DNA of 64,000 bases from Prunus persica (lineage: Eukaryota; Streptophyta; Magnoliopsida; Rosales; Rosaceae). This document shows, piece by piece, positions 33,453 through 43,771 of this stretch. How positions within the stretch are numbered: the stretch's first letter is position 1; each line of letters begins with the position of its first letter. The notes under the pieces are model-generated. The model ran no database searches, was not told the origin of the DNA, and was given only the letters and a program-made list of their open reading frames with translations. Location of the stretch: the NCBI RefSeq assembly GCF_000346465.2, contig NC_034009.1, forward strand, positions 22,096,706 through 22,160,705. The letters are read 5' to 3'. Both the position numbers and the translations under genes were made by a program.

Positions 33453-36400
33453 CTAAAATCCTAGTTTTCTAAGAGTCTCCTGCAGGTTCGCTTTCTTGAC
33501 AGAAAGCTCTTTCTGGAGCAGCACCCCCTGGTGAATTGAAGCCTCTGCAATCTCCAAGGCTGGCCTGAAAGCTGCAACCATACTTTGCACAAGGAAAGTG
33601 GCCTTAGTTTTAGAACTCAGTCCAGCCACAAGCCTGCTCTGCACCTCCCTGCATTCTGCCAGTTGTTTTTGGAGCTCTTCAATCTGCTTCTCCAGCTTGT
33701 CCGCAGTGGCCCTGGCTTCCTTGTATCCGGCCACCATCTGATCCAGTTCTGCTTTCTGCTTTGCAAAATCAGCCAGGTTGGCTTCATGAGTGGCCTTGCA
33801 GAATTCAGAAGTCTTGAAAGTAGGTCTGAGATCCTCATGGCGATCATGCAGATTGAGCACATCTCTGGCCAAGCTTAGGCCCATCTCAAGGATAGGTTTT
33901 GGAGCCATGTTCTGTCTGTGAAGCAGGTCCAGGTCCTTCATCAACTGATTTAAGGCTTCATTGTCTTGATCAAACTCCAGCTCATTAGACTGCCAGATTT
34001 TCAACCTCTCCATGGCCTCCTCCACTGCCCTAGATTTTGCCTTGCCTGGAGGAGAGCTGAGTTTCTCCAGTCTGTCCAATTGGGCATCCAGATCCATGGC
34101 TTCAAACTCTTCGAGTTCTGGATCAGCAAAAGAGGCCGTGGCAGATGATCCTGGAAGGGAATGAATGGGCATCTGCAAGAAGAAAGCATAAGGTAAGACC
34201 AGGCAGAAAGTGGAAAATAAAGGCCCAAAAGTTATGAAAACTTACAGCAACAATAGGAGGCTTCTGGGGACTGGTAACCGCTGCCAGGACGCCAACAGCT
34301 TTAGGCACTTCTACCAGAAAAGGCTACAACAGTTAAAAATAAAGAACAAGGCAGAAATGCAGGAGAGTGTGGACAGATAAGAAAGAAAGTTACCACAACC
34401 ACAGGGGCAGCGGCGGTTGTTTCCACTTCAGCCTCCGGAACCACAATAGACAGTTCTGCCTGATCCACAGGATCTGATGCAGACCGTTCCCCCTGATCCT
34501 CAGCCACTGGAGCGGCAGTAGAATGCTCTGCCTCGGCATCCTCAAATAGGGCTAGTTCTGAGCTAGTCAGCTCAGCCCTTGGACCCCCTTGTTGCTTCTG
34601 CGCCAAGGCAATGCTCTCTGCAATCACCTCAGCAGGGATCTCCTCCTACAAAACAGGGGTCAGAACGGAAGAAACAGGGCAAGAAGGGAACTGATGCGAA
34701 TCACAGAAATAAAACTTACCTCTCCTTCCACCACTGCCGTTTTTTCCTGAGGCGTTTCTTCCAGCTCTTCCAATTCTTTTTCCTGCTCCACCTCCTCAAA
34801 AGCCTCTCGCAGCTCTTCATCCGTCCCGGAGGTAGTGGTGGGAACTGCTGCCGTTTCTTCCACGACGACATACTCCTCCTCACTCCTCTTTTTAAGTTTT
34901 TTCAACTTGGTAGGAGGAGGGGAAGGACTTCCAGCTGCGCAGAACGAAAAGCAGTATTAGGGAAAAGGAGGCAAGACAGAATAAATTTAAAGGGAATGGT
35001 TGGAACATCACGAGCCTACCTGAAATGCCAGGCCACGTGGTATTATCCAAAGGAGGGGCAGGTCCTTTCCTTTTTCTCCTGCCAGAAAGAGCGGCCTCGG
35101 TAGGTGTTTGTTCTGTCTAGACCTCATCGCCTTCATCTGCAGAGGGGAGCTCCAAGTCCCCGGCAGCAATAACAGAAGAGACTGCACCAAGGCATTAGAC
35201 GTTAGAAACCAATCCAGCAGGAAAAGACTGAATAGAGTTAAAAGAAAAGACTTACCAATCACTTCTCCAGCATGAACAGACTGCCCACCTACGCTAGTCA
35301 AAGAAGGATCTAATACAGGCAGAATAGACATTAGAAATCAATCATCAGGACAGAACGAATCCCAGACAGAATCAGAAAATCTACCTTCTATAATTTGCGC
35401 GTTGATATCCTTGATAGTCTGGATCATATGCGTCTTGGCATCCCCATCCACAAAAACGACCCAGTTTTCCCAACCATCGAACAGCACCTTGAGGGCAGTG
35501 ACAGAAGCAGGCAGACTTTGGAATCTGGCTTTCCACCATGCGTCAAAGTCGGCAGAACTGCAGGACTTCAGCTCCTACGAGGGATAGAGGGCATCCGTGC
35601 TGTTGTTGATTTTGTTCACTGCACACCGGGCATCCTTATGCACCTCCAGGTCATCTGCATCCCTCCAAGAAGAGGCCCGGTTACAACTCCGATATGATTT
35701 CAGCGGAATGAGTTGGGGACAACCAAGCTGCCTTGCGCAGAAGTTGGGATGGTAGACTTCTGCCCCCAGATGATAGTTTGGAGGTTTGCCCCCACCATGG
35801 GGTAGATCTCTGGGCAGAGTAATGCTCAGAAATTTCCTCCTGAAATCTGTTCTGGCAGCTTCATCTTCTGGCTCCTTCTCAAACAACCGAAATCCGGTCT
35901 GGAATCAAGGATAGGTCCTCCTGATCACCACTTGCCACTGAGCTGCCGACCTCTTTATACAATGCCTGAAGAGCATCAAATACTCCTCAATAGAACGCTT
36001 GGGCACTTCTGCCGATATCAGAGGAAGAGCCAGGACTTGATCTTCAGGCAGAACTATGTCTGGGAACCTTATTTCTGGAAAATAAACCTGCAGCCAGATC
36101 TGGATCATCCAGAATGCGCCCGGGGCTGACAGGTTCAATGGGTTCTCCAGGGTGGCAGTGTGCAGATTCTTGAAAAGGTGAGCCAGAACTGTAGGCCCCA
36201 GCCCCACATCAGTGTGATTGTGGAGTGCTTCTGCCAAGTGTCTGTACTCTAGCAGAACTGCAGAAGACCGATTGGGGAGAACGAACCGATTCAGCCAATA
36301 CAGAAGGAACAACATATGTTGCTGGTCCTTGTCCTTCTCAGCACTGAATTTCTTCAGATAGTTGGAGAAAGAGCAGTTCTGGTTGATCACGGCTGGAGGG

Positions 36401-37047
36401 ATAACAAAAGGAGTGGCCACTTTCTCTTGATTCCTCCGCCTGTGATAATCTCCAACGGCATCAACAGGCCTACCATGGGGCCTGAACCCGAAAATCTGAG
36501 CCATGTCCAGCAAGGTTGGCGCCATGGGACCCACGCGGAAGTCAAATGTATTGCTGGCAGAATTCCAGAAGCATAGGGCAGCAGCAAGCATATTCTCATC
36601 TCTGTTAATCGATTGTTTGGACAGAAAAATGGCGTCATAAATCCCAGCTCTCCTCCAGTGACCCCCATATCTCGGGAGAAGTCTATCAATCCAGTCTGCC
36701 CATTTGACCGGACTGTTCCTCACCTCACTGGACGGGAAGGACCGGCTCAAATTCTTGCTAACCCAAGAATAAGAAGCCAGGGCAGAAGAGCTCTCAAAAC
36801 ACAAAGGAGCCTCGGCATCCTTTTTTAGCAATTCTGCCATCTCAGCTGGAACAGGACCAAACCAGTGAGGCCCTAACACCAGGGTATTCTTGAACAAATG
36901 GAGGACATTCTCGTCCAGATTATTCTGGGCAAAGGGATGAAGCTTGCTCCTGATTTCTATCGCGTGAGCATCAATCCCGCTCCCAGTGATATAATCGGGA
37001 GGAACTGGAGCGGAAGAAGACTGAGCGCGGGACCTTGGGGAAGACAT
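33453..37047 (-). pseudogene. antisense plant-mobile-domain gene inside Tat-A, seven exons
   Basis: Start ATG at 37047 (MSSPRSRAQ). Exons on the minus strand: 37047-35385, 35309-35256, 35181-35020, 34934-34720, 34645-34394, 34323-34246 and 34172-33453. The six introns of 70-85 bases all begin GT and end AG, and the reading frame is preserved across every junction (3,144 coding bases, about 1,047 residues). Exon 1 is a plant mobile domain (PF10536-like; WADWIDRLLPRYGGHWRRAG, MAQIFGFRPHGRP, VYHPNFCARQLGCPQL). The middle exons are acidic and low-complexity with a basic KLKKLKKR patch. The last exon is a predicted coiled coil (EKQIEELQKQLAECREVQ). Only three codons are broken: TGA 35907-35905, TAG 35577-35575 and TAG 35119-35117, each one transition from a sense codon. 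Function in the retrotransposon is unknown. Confidence 0.9.
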
Positions 37048-37407
37048 TTCTGATTCGAGGGAAGAAGCAGAAGAAGGGGAGGTCTGAAGAAAGCTATGGA
37101 GATCTCGAAGAAAGAGCTCGCAGGAACAAGAGTTGGAAGGTTTAGGGTTTTTCTTTTTCAGAAGCTATGAATTTGAATTTCTTTTAAAAAAAAGGGGCTC
37201 GGAAACGTGGGAAGAAGAAGATGGGACGACACCTGATGATTATTAGCTAGTAACTAGCTAATAACTAGCCGTTTTCCCACGAACTCTAGTTCGTAGCAGG
37301 CAAACGTGGCAGACGTGGGCGAAAACACGGAAGAAACTGGCGCGCGAATTAAATGGCAAAACATTAAGTCTGAAACCGTTCCAAAACGATTCAGACTTAG
37401 GGGGCAT
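37048..37407. other. antisense gene leader and sense polypurine tract
   Basis: On the minus strand this is the presumed 5' leader and promoter of the antisense gene; a clear TATA box is not evident. On the plus strand it ends with CTTAGGGGGCAT (about 37397-37407), the polypurine tract priming plus-strand synthesis of Tat-A. The same AGGGGGCA-TG junction occurs in Tat-C (54416-54405) and a GGGGGGCATT-TG form in Tat-B (53911-53922). Confidence 0.65.
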
Positions 37408-38962
37408 TGTTTGGGCCCAAATTCGGCATGCCCAAGACCAGAAGGCAGGCCCATGATAAATTGCCTGCCCAGCCCAGAGACTTGAGAAAAACAAAAAATA
37501 AAATCCAAACAGTTTGGGCTTCACACCAAGAACGTTGGAAATAAAGCCTCAGCCCAAAGAAAGCCCAGATGTGGAAACTTTCGAATTGGACTTCAAAGAT
37601 CAGCCCGTAATTTTCGATAGATTCAAAACCAAGGGATCAAAGACACACCCACGTGATTGCCTCAGCTTTGGAAAAGTCAGCAATTTCAACTAAAATTTAA
37701 AAATGTGAGAGGGACGTCTCTGAAACACTGCCAATTGAAGATCAAAAACCCATCTGTGTTCAAGATTTTGCTCCAAATCAATACACCATCTCCCAAGAAA
37801 TTCACGGATCATGCTTTCTAAATTAGAACGGGAAACAGGGAACCACTCAGAAAATACAAAAGAAAAAGAGCCAAAACCGCCATAAAAAGCCCACACAGAC
37901 GGTGGCGTTGGTTGAATTAGAAAGCTGCCACCCAGAAAACTAAGGAAGGGACTGTTTTTAGGAGGTGACTACTCAGAACCTATCTAAAAAACCCTTCTTA
38001 CTTTACATTATAAGAGATCTTTTGCCGCCCATTGTTTAAAAGATTAAAAATGACCTCCTTAGGAGGATCTCTTATAAAAGCGAAAGAAGGCAAAGAAACG
38101 AAAGACACTCAATTCATCAATCAATCAAAAAAAAAACAAATAAGAAAAAGTTCACTTGGATCCCAAGAGAAAAAACAGCTTTAGATCAGAATCCCAAAGT
38201 TCAGACTTAGAAAATAAGTCTTCTGAAAACGAGATCCTTCTCGTTACAAATTTGGTTCAGCAAAAGCCAAGACAAACATAGTTTGAGTTTTCACCAATAT
38301 GAAAACCTCAACAAATTTTACAGCATAGTTCCAGCTTGCTAAATCCTCGAGAATAGCCACTTCTGTCCCTTCAAACTGAAGAATTCCTGCAGTTCTGCCC
38401 GCTCAAAAGTCTCCCAAGGCTTGAAGTAGATTGAAGCTCTGCCAAAATTGAACTTTGGTATCGATTTACAGCTGAAGCCAAGCAGCCAAAGTTGTTGACA
38501 GCACAGTCCAGCACAGACATACCCAATCCAGCCCGGATCAGAAGTTTCTACCTAGGCAGAAATGGGATTCCAGCCATCTTCTTGTCTTTCTAGGGTTGAT
38601 TTCTCCCTTCTTAATTTTGTAAAAGTCAGTTCTGCCTGAAACAGTATTTTATTATTATCTATTCTGGCCAGAACAACCATTTGATACTCAGATAGATTAT
38701 GAAAGTCCTCACCAGTCTGAGGCAAGAAAAGAACTTACTTGGGAGATATTCCTCACCCAAATTCACAATCCTTTGTTTTAGAAGTCAGTAACTTGAGGCG
38801 CAAGTTATCCAATCTAAAAATAAGTCTGCTAGAATTTACATTGCTAGCAGTGGCACGCTCGCACACCAAAGAAAGCTGACTTGTCGACCAACAAGTGGTC
38901 TCCAAGCCAGTGGGGAACTTCGCCCTTCCACCTCAGGAGTAAAATACGAAAACGGGTGAACA
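37408..38962 (+). repeat. Tat-A 3' LTR (full length, 1,555 bp)
   Basis: Starts TGTTTGGGCCC just after the polypurine tract and ends ...CGGGTGAACA at 38962. The last 1,305 bases match the 5' LTR. The first 250 bases have no partner in the 5' LTR. The start is supported by Tat-C, whose 3' LTR also starts TGTTTGGGCC after AGGGGGCAA. The next bases, GGAAT, would be one half of a target duplication. Confidence 0.85.
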
Positions 38963-41900
38963 GGAATTCTAAGGGATCACTTATACTTTAATGGAATTGA
39001 CCAAAGCTATAAGAATTGGACATTTCGCGGAGAACCTTGGGAAGCAACTACTAATGCTAGTAGAAATGTTGAAGAAGATGATGGCCATAGTAGGTACAGT
39101 TTTGGGTCTGAAGAAATTGATATGGATGATAATGATTTTGGTGATTTTGGCTCCGATCCGTATGAGTTTGCCAATGTGATTGGGGATGGAGATCAACCAG
39201 TGTACCCTAGTTGTAGAAAGTACACGAAGTTATCGGCATTAGTGAAGTTGTATAATTTGAAGGCAAAACATGGGATGAGTGATGTCTGTTTTACAAATTA
39301 TTGATACTTCAAGGCGATTTGCTTCCAGAAGGAAATACAATACCAACCTCTATGTATGAGGCTAAAAAGACTTTGTGTGCATTGGGGCTGAGTTATGAGA
39401 AAATGCACGCATGCCCCAATGATTGCATCTTGTATAGGAAGGAGTATGAGGATTCAACTAATTGTCCTACTTATGGTATCTCAAGGTGGAAGGAAGGCAA
39501 AGATTCAATCTTGAAAGAGGGTGTGCCAGCGAAGGTGGTGTGGTATTTTCCTCCAATTCCAAGGTTTAAAAGGATGTTTCAATCACATGAGACAGCTAAG
39601 AGTTTGACTTGGCATGCTGCTAGAAAATCAATTGACGGTCAGATGTCTCATCCGGCGGATTCCCCGTCTTGGAAACTTCTTGATGATAAATGGCCTGAGT
39701 TTGGTAATGAGCCGAGAAACTTGAGATTGGCTCTTTCATCTGATGGATTCAATCCCCACAGTTCTCTAATTAGCAGATATAGTTGTTGGCCAGTTATCTT
39801 AGTTACATATAATCTCCCTACATGGCTGTGCATGAAACGAAAGTTCATGATGTTAACCTTATTGATTTCCAGTCCTAAACAACCCGGAAATGATATATAG
39901 ACGTCTACTTGGAGCCTTTGATTGATGATTTAAAATCTTTGTGGGATGGAATTAGAGGAGTGTATGATGCACATAATGGAGAATACTTTACACTCAGAGC
40001 TGCATTAATGTGGACAATTAATGATTTCCCCGCCTATGGAAACTTATCTGGTTGTGTTGTTAAAGGATATAAAGCTTGTCCAATATGCGGCGATGATACA
40101 CCTAGTCACAGGTTGAAAAATGGCCACAAAATTTGTTACATTGGGCATAGAAAATGGTTGCCAATCAATCATCCATATAGGAGGCAACGTGCAGCTTTTA
40201 ATGGGAAACCTGAATATGGCATACCTCCCGAGCCATTAACCGGAGAAGAAGTGCTGCATATGGTTGAAAATGGTGACAGAGTTTGTTGGAAGAAGAAATC
40301 AATATTCTTTGATCTCGAGTATTGGAAATACCTTCCTGTGAGGCATGCCCTAGATGTTATGCACATTGAGAAGAATGTTTGCGATAGTATCATTGGTACA
40401 TTGCTGGAGATCCCTGGAAAAAATAAAGATGGGATTGCTGCTCGATTAGATTTATTGAACATGGGGGTCAAAACTGATTTGCAACCCGAGTATGGAGAAA
40501 GACGTACTCATTTGCCTCCTGGGCCTTGGAATTTGTCAAGAGCAGAGAAGAGAGAGGTTTGCAATTCTTTCTATGGTATGAAGGTCCCTGAAGGTTATTC
40601 TTCAAATATTAAAAATCTTGTATCTTTACAAGATTCAAGACTTCTTGGCCTTAAATCACATGATTGTCATACCTTAATGCAACAATTGCTCCCTGTGGCA
40701 ATTCGTTCTGTTTTGGAGAAGCCTGCAAGGTATGCAATAACTCGTTTGTGCTTCTTCTTCAATGCTATATGTGCAAAGACTGTTGATGTTTCCAAGCTAG
40801 ATAAGTTGGAAGAAGATGTAGTAGTTACTCTGTGTTTGCTGGAGAAGTACTTTCCCCCTTCATTCTTTGATATCATGGTTCATCTAGTAGTACATCTTGT
40901 CAGAGAAGTTCGTCTATGTGGGCCAGTATATTTTAGGTGGATGTATCCGTTTGAAAGATATATGAAAGTGCTGAAGAGGTATGTTCAGAATCGTACTCGT
41001 CCCGAAGGTTGCATTGCTGAGCGGTATATAGCTGAAGAAGCGGTAGAGTTTTGTACTCAGCATTTATCTGATGTTAGTACAGTTGGAGTGCCTTCAAGCC
41101 AAAAGATGGGACTTTCAAAGCCATTATCAGGTTGTACAGTGAGCGTAGTTGATCAGGACCTGTTGAATCAAGCACATCTATATGTCTTGGAGAATACGGA
41201 GGAAGTCCTACCTTATATCGAGTACGTATGAGTTTTATTCTTTAAGTTTCCATTTTAAATTATTTCTTATGTTTATCTTCTATATTTGGGACCGTAATGC
41301 TTGAATTTTTCGTGTCATGTAGGCAACATATGATCCACATCAAGACTGCTTATCCAAAATTTAGAAAGAGAACAAAGTGGCTACAGGATAAGCACAATAG
41401 CACTTTCATTCAATGGCTACACTTCAAGGTATATGTTGTTGAATAACATATTTCTCTTTTAATTTTCTTCTTATTTCTATGTTAGATTGAATTAAGATAT
41501 GATTAATTTGCAGGTTCAAAGTGAACTTGAGGAAGACAATCATGGCGTATCAGAAAATTTAAGGTGGCTAGCAACTGGTCCAAACATGGCAGTGCCATTA
41601 TATAGGAGCTATCTTATTAAAGGTATTAAATTCAATATCAAGGCACAAGATGATGTGCGGACAACTCAAAATAGTGGAGTTTATTTACTTGCACATACCA
41701 TGCAAGTTGCTAGTGCCAAGGATAAAAACCCAATTCTCTCAAATATGGGTTTCTATGCTGTCATTCAAGAAATTTGGGACCTTGACTACCAAAAGTTTAC
41801 AATCCCAGTCTTTAGGTGTGATTGGATAGATAATTCTGGTCTTGTAGTCGACGAACTTGGATTTACCCTTGTAGATTTGAGTAAAATTGGACATAGGAAT

Positions 41901-42119
41901 GACCAATTTGTTTTGACTTCTCAAGTCAAACAAATATTTTTTGTTGACGACCCGATGCATCGTGGTTGGTCGGTAGTGTTATCAATGCCTAATAGAGAAT
42001 ATAATGATGTTATTGGTGATGAAGTCTTAGGTGATGTGATAATTGAGTGTGAGCCATTTACTAGAGGGATGCCAAATGTTGACACATTTGATGAACTAGT
42101 GGGTGAGTTAGGTGGTTAA

Positions 42120-43754
42120 AATATTCGAGATGGGTGTGAAGATATATGGATTGAATGATGCTTATGTAATTGGCAGTGTATGACATTAATTTTGTAATAT
42201 ATTGTAATGTGATTTCTTCACTTTCTACGTTCAAATAAAATACGACGTTATTGTGAACCAGTTATTCAGCATATTTACCGACGTCTTAAAGCAACGTAAC
42301 AATGAAGAACCACGACACTATTGTGAAGCAATTATTCAGGATATCACGTCGGGGAAGGATTAAGAACCGCCACGTAATTCAAAATAACACGACTCCAATC
42401 CCATAATACCGACGTCTAAAAAACGAGATATATAATCTGAACGTTAAAAAATACGACGTCATCATACATTTTCCACGTCGCAAGTTCTTTTATAAACGAA
42501 GAGGAACGAAATGAATTCCGACGGTAATTCATTATAACCGCCGTCTAATATCAATTAAACGACGTTATTTGTAATACTGCTCTCATCATAATCAACGCCG
42601 TCTATATGTTCTGTAATACGGCTCTCATTTATTTGAAACCAACGTTGTTTAGAAGTTCAACGTCGTCTATATTAATAAGTGCGTCGTGAGTAATGAATAC
42701 ATATAAATACAACGTCGACTATATAAATGCCACCGACGTTGTTTCGCATTTCAACGTCAACTATATAAATACATACGTCGTAAATAATGACACTGACAAC
42801 TATTTCCACGTCATCTTTTTTAGAAAAATTGAAGTGGAAAATGTATTTCACGACGGTTGTTTGTAAATAAGAGACGTAGTAGATTTCAATAACGTCGTCT
42901 TCTCATGTATTTAAAGACGTCATATTTTTTCTTGTCGTAAAAATTATATTTAACGGCGTAGTGTTTTAGTTGTCGTCGTTGTATGTCTATCTTGCGGCCT
43001 TGTTCTTTTAATATGTGTCATATTTTTCCCTTTTAACGACGGTGATTTGTTTGAGTTGGTCGTCTATTCTCATCCTCGACTATTTTTTAGAACTTTAGCA
43101 GACTAAACACGTCTATTTTTATTTGTTTTCGACGTTGTTTTATTTAACAACGTCTAATATTTATCGTCGTTGTTTGTTTCTGAAAATAGGACGTATAAAT
43201 TTTGTAATACGACTCTCATATATTTGTAACCGACGTTGTTTCGTTATTCAACGTCTACTCTATAAATACATACGTCGTAAATAATGACACTGACAACTAT
43301 TTCCACGTCATCTTTTATAGAAAAATCGAAGTGGAAACATTATTTTACGACGGTTGTTTTTATATAGGCGACGTAGTAGGTATCAATAACGTCGTCTTCT
43401 AATGTATTTAAAGACGTCATATTTTTTATTGTCGTGAAAATGATATTTAACGGCGTCTTGTTTTAATTTTCGTCGTTGTATGTCTATCTTGCGGCCTTGT
43501 TCTGTTAATATGTGTCATATTTTTCCTTTTTAACAACGGTTTTTTTAGAGAGTTGGTCGTCTATTCTCATCCTCGACTGCTTTTTTAGATTTTTTTGCAG
43601 TACAAAGACGTCGTTTTGTATTTGTTGATGACGTTGTATATTTTAACAACGACGGTGATTTAGCGTCGTGGTTTATGAGGGAAAAGATGACGGTGGATTC
43701 CACGACCATTGAAAAACCGAATACACGACGGTGATTTACCGTCGTCTTTTTTCT
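42120..43754. repeat. CACTA right subterminal motif array
   Basis: CGTCG-type motifs in both orientations from about 42240 to the end, densest in the last 150 bases (ACGACGGTGATTTACCGTCG). It contains a direct duplication of period 497 bp: a block including GACACTGACAACTATTTCCA at about 42789 and again at about 43286, extending roughly 42600-43094 and 43097-43590. The stretch also carries the TNP2 3' untranslated region. Confidence 0.85.
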
Positions 43755-43771
43755 TTTTTGTAGTAGTGGTA
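43755..43771 (-). repeat. CACTA 3' end: TIR and target duplication GTA
   Basis: TTTTTGTAGTAGTG (43755-43768) is the reverse complement of the first 14 bases of the element. GTA at 43769-43771 repeats the GTA at 15735-15737. Confidence 0.95.

Larger units (their letters stand above)
24639..38962 (+). mobile_element. Tat-A: Ty3/gypsy retrotransposon (Tat lineage) with antisense gene
   Basis: 5' LTR 24639-25943, primer site 25947-25964, gag-protease 26043-29660, pol 29660-33268, an antisense multi-exon gene 37047-33453, polypurine tract about 37399-37405 and 3' LTR 37408-38962. The two LTRs are nearly identical where they overlap: I counted about 14 differences in 1,305 bases by eye, so the insertion looks recent. 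The 5' LTR lacks the first 250 bases present in the 3' LTR, and the adjoining TNP2 exon is also deleted, so no target duplication is expected or seen. Tat-lineage assignment rests on the second RNase H domain, the protease type and the similarity to Tat-C. Confidence 0.93.
24623..42119 (+). pseudogene. TNP2: CACTA transposase TNP2, interrupted by Tat-A
   Basis: The ATG at 24623 starts MDKSW, the conserved N-terminus of plant TNP2 transposases. Six codons later Tat-A begins. The gene resumes at 38963 in the HLYFNGIDQSY motif, so about 50 family-typical residues (rest of the transposase-associated domain) are missing. Coding then runs 38963-41221, 41323-41428 and 41514-42119, with GT-AG introns. 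Tnp2-family motifs include HACPNDCILYR, SRYSCWPVILVTYNLP, ACPICGDDT and HALDVMHIEKNVCD, followed by DUF4218-like and DUF4216-like C-terminal parts (CEPFTRGM near the end). Beyond the insertion there is a frameshift near 39297 and a two-base TA insertion near 39896 giving a TAG. The protein would cut the CACTA ends; this copy cannot make it. Confidence 0.92.
15738..43768 (+). mobile_element. CACTA (En/Spm) DNA transposon, 28,031 bp including an inserted Tat retrotransposon
   Basis: It is bounded by perfect 14-bp CACTA-type TIRs and a 3-bp target duplication. From left to right it contains a subterminal array of CGTCG-type motifs; a captured RPN6 fragment; more motif DNA; a palindrome; ORF1 (seven exons, Transposase_24-like plus Ulp1 protease); motif DNA with a direct duplication; the TNP2 transposase, interrupted after six codons by Tat-A; and a right subterminal array. 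Without Tat-A it is about 13.7 kb. ORF1 and TNP2 both carry stops or shifts, so this copy is probably not autonomous. Its intact ends mean it could still be mobilised if a source of transposase exists. Confidence 0.95.

Noticed and set aside
34579..35103. 174-codon plus-strand frame in Tat-A
   Set aside because: It is the complement of exons 3-5 and introns of the antisense gene, which has splice sites and matching phases; the plus frame has no recognisable content.
37658..38962. Tat-A LTR of 1,305 bp starting TGCCTCAGC
   Set aside because: It has TG...CA ends, but no polypurine tract precedes 37658. AGGGGGCAT-TGTTTGGGCC at 37400-37418 is a proper tract-LTR junction and recurs in Tat-C, so the 5' copy is better explained as truncated.
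24634..38967. target duplication for Tat-A
   Set aside because: ATGGA before and GGAAT after do not match; the adjoining TNP2 exon and LTR start are deleted.
15752..43750. CRISPR-like or tandem-satellite reading of the CGTCG repeats
   Set aside because: Motifs are short, degenerate, in both orientations and irregularly spaced, and they lie within a CACTA element with defined TIRs; a eukaryotic transposon is clear.
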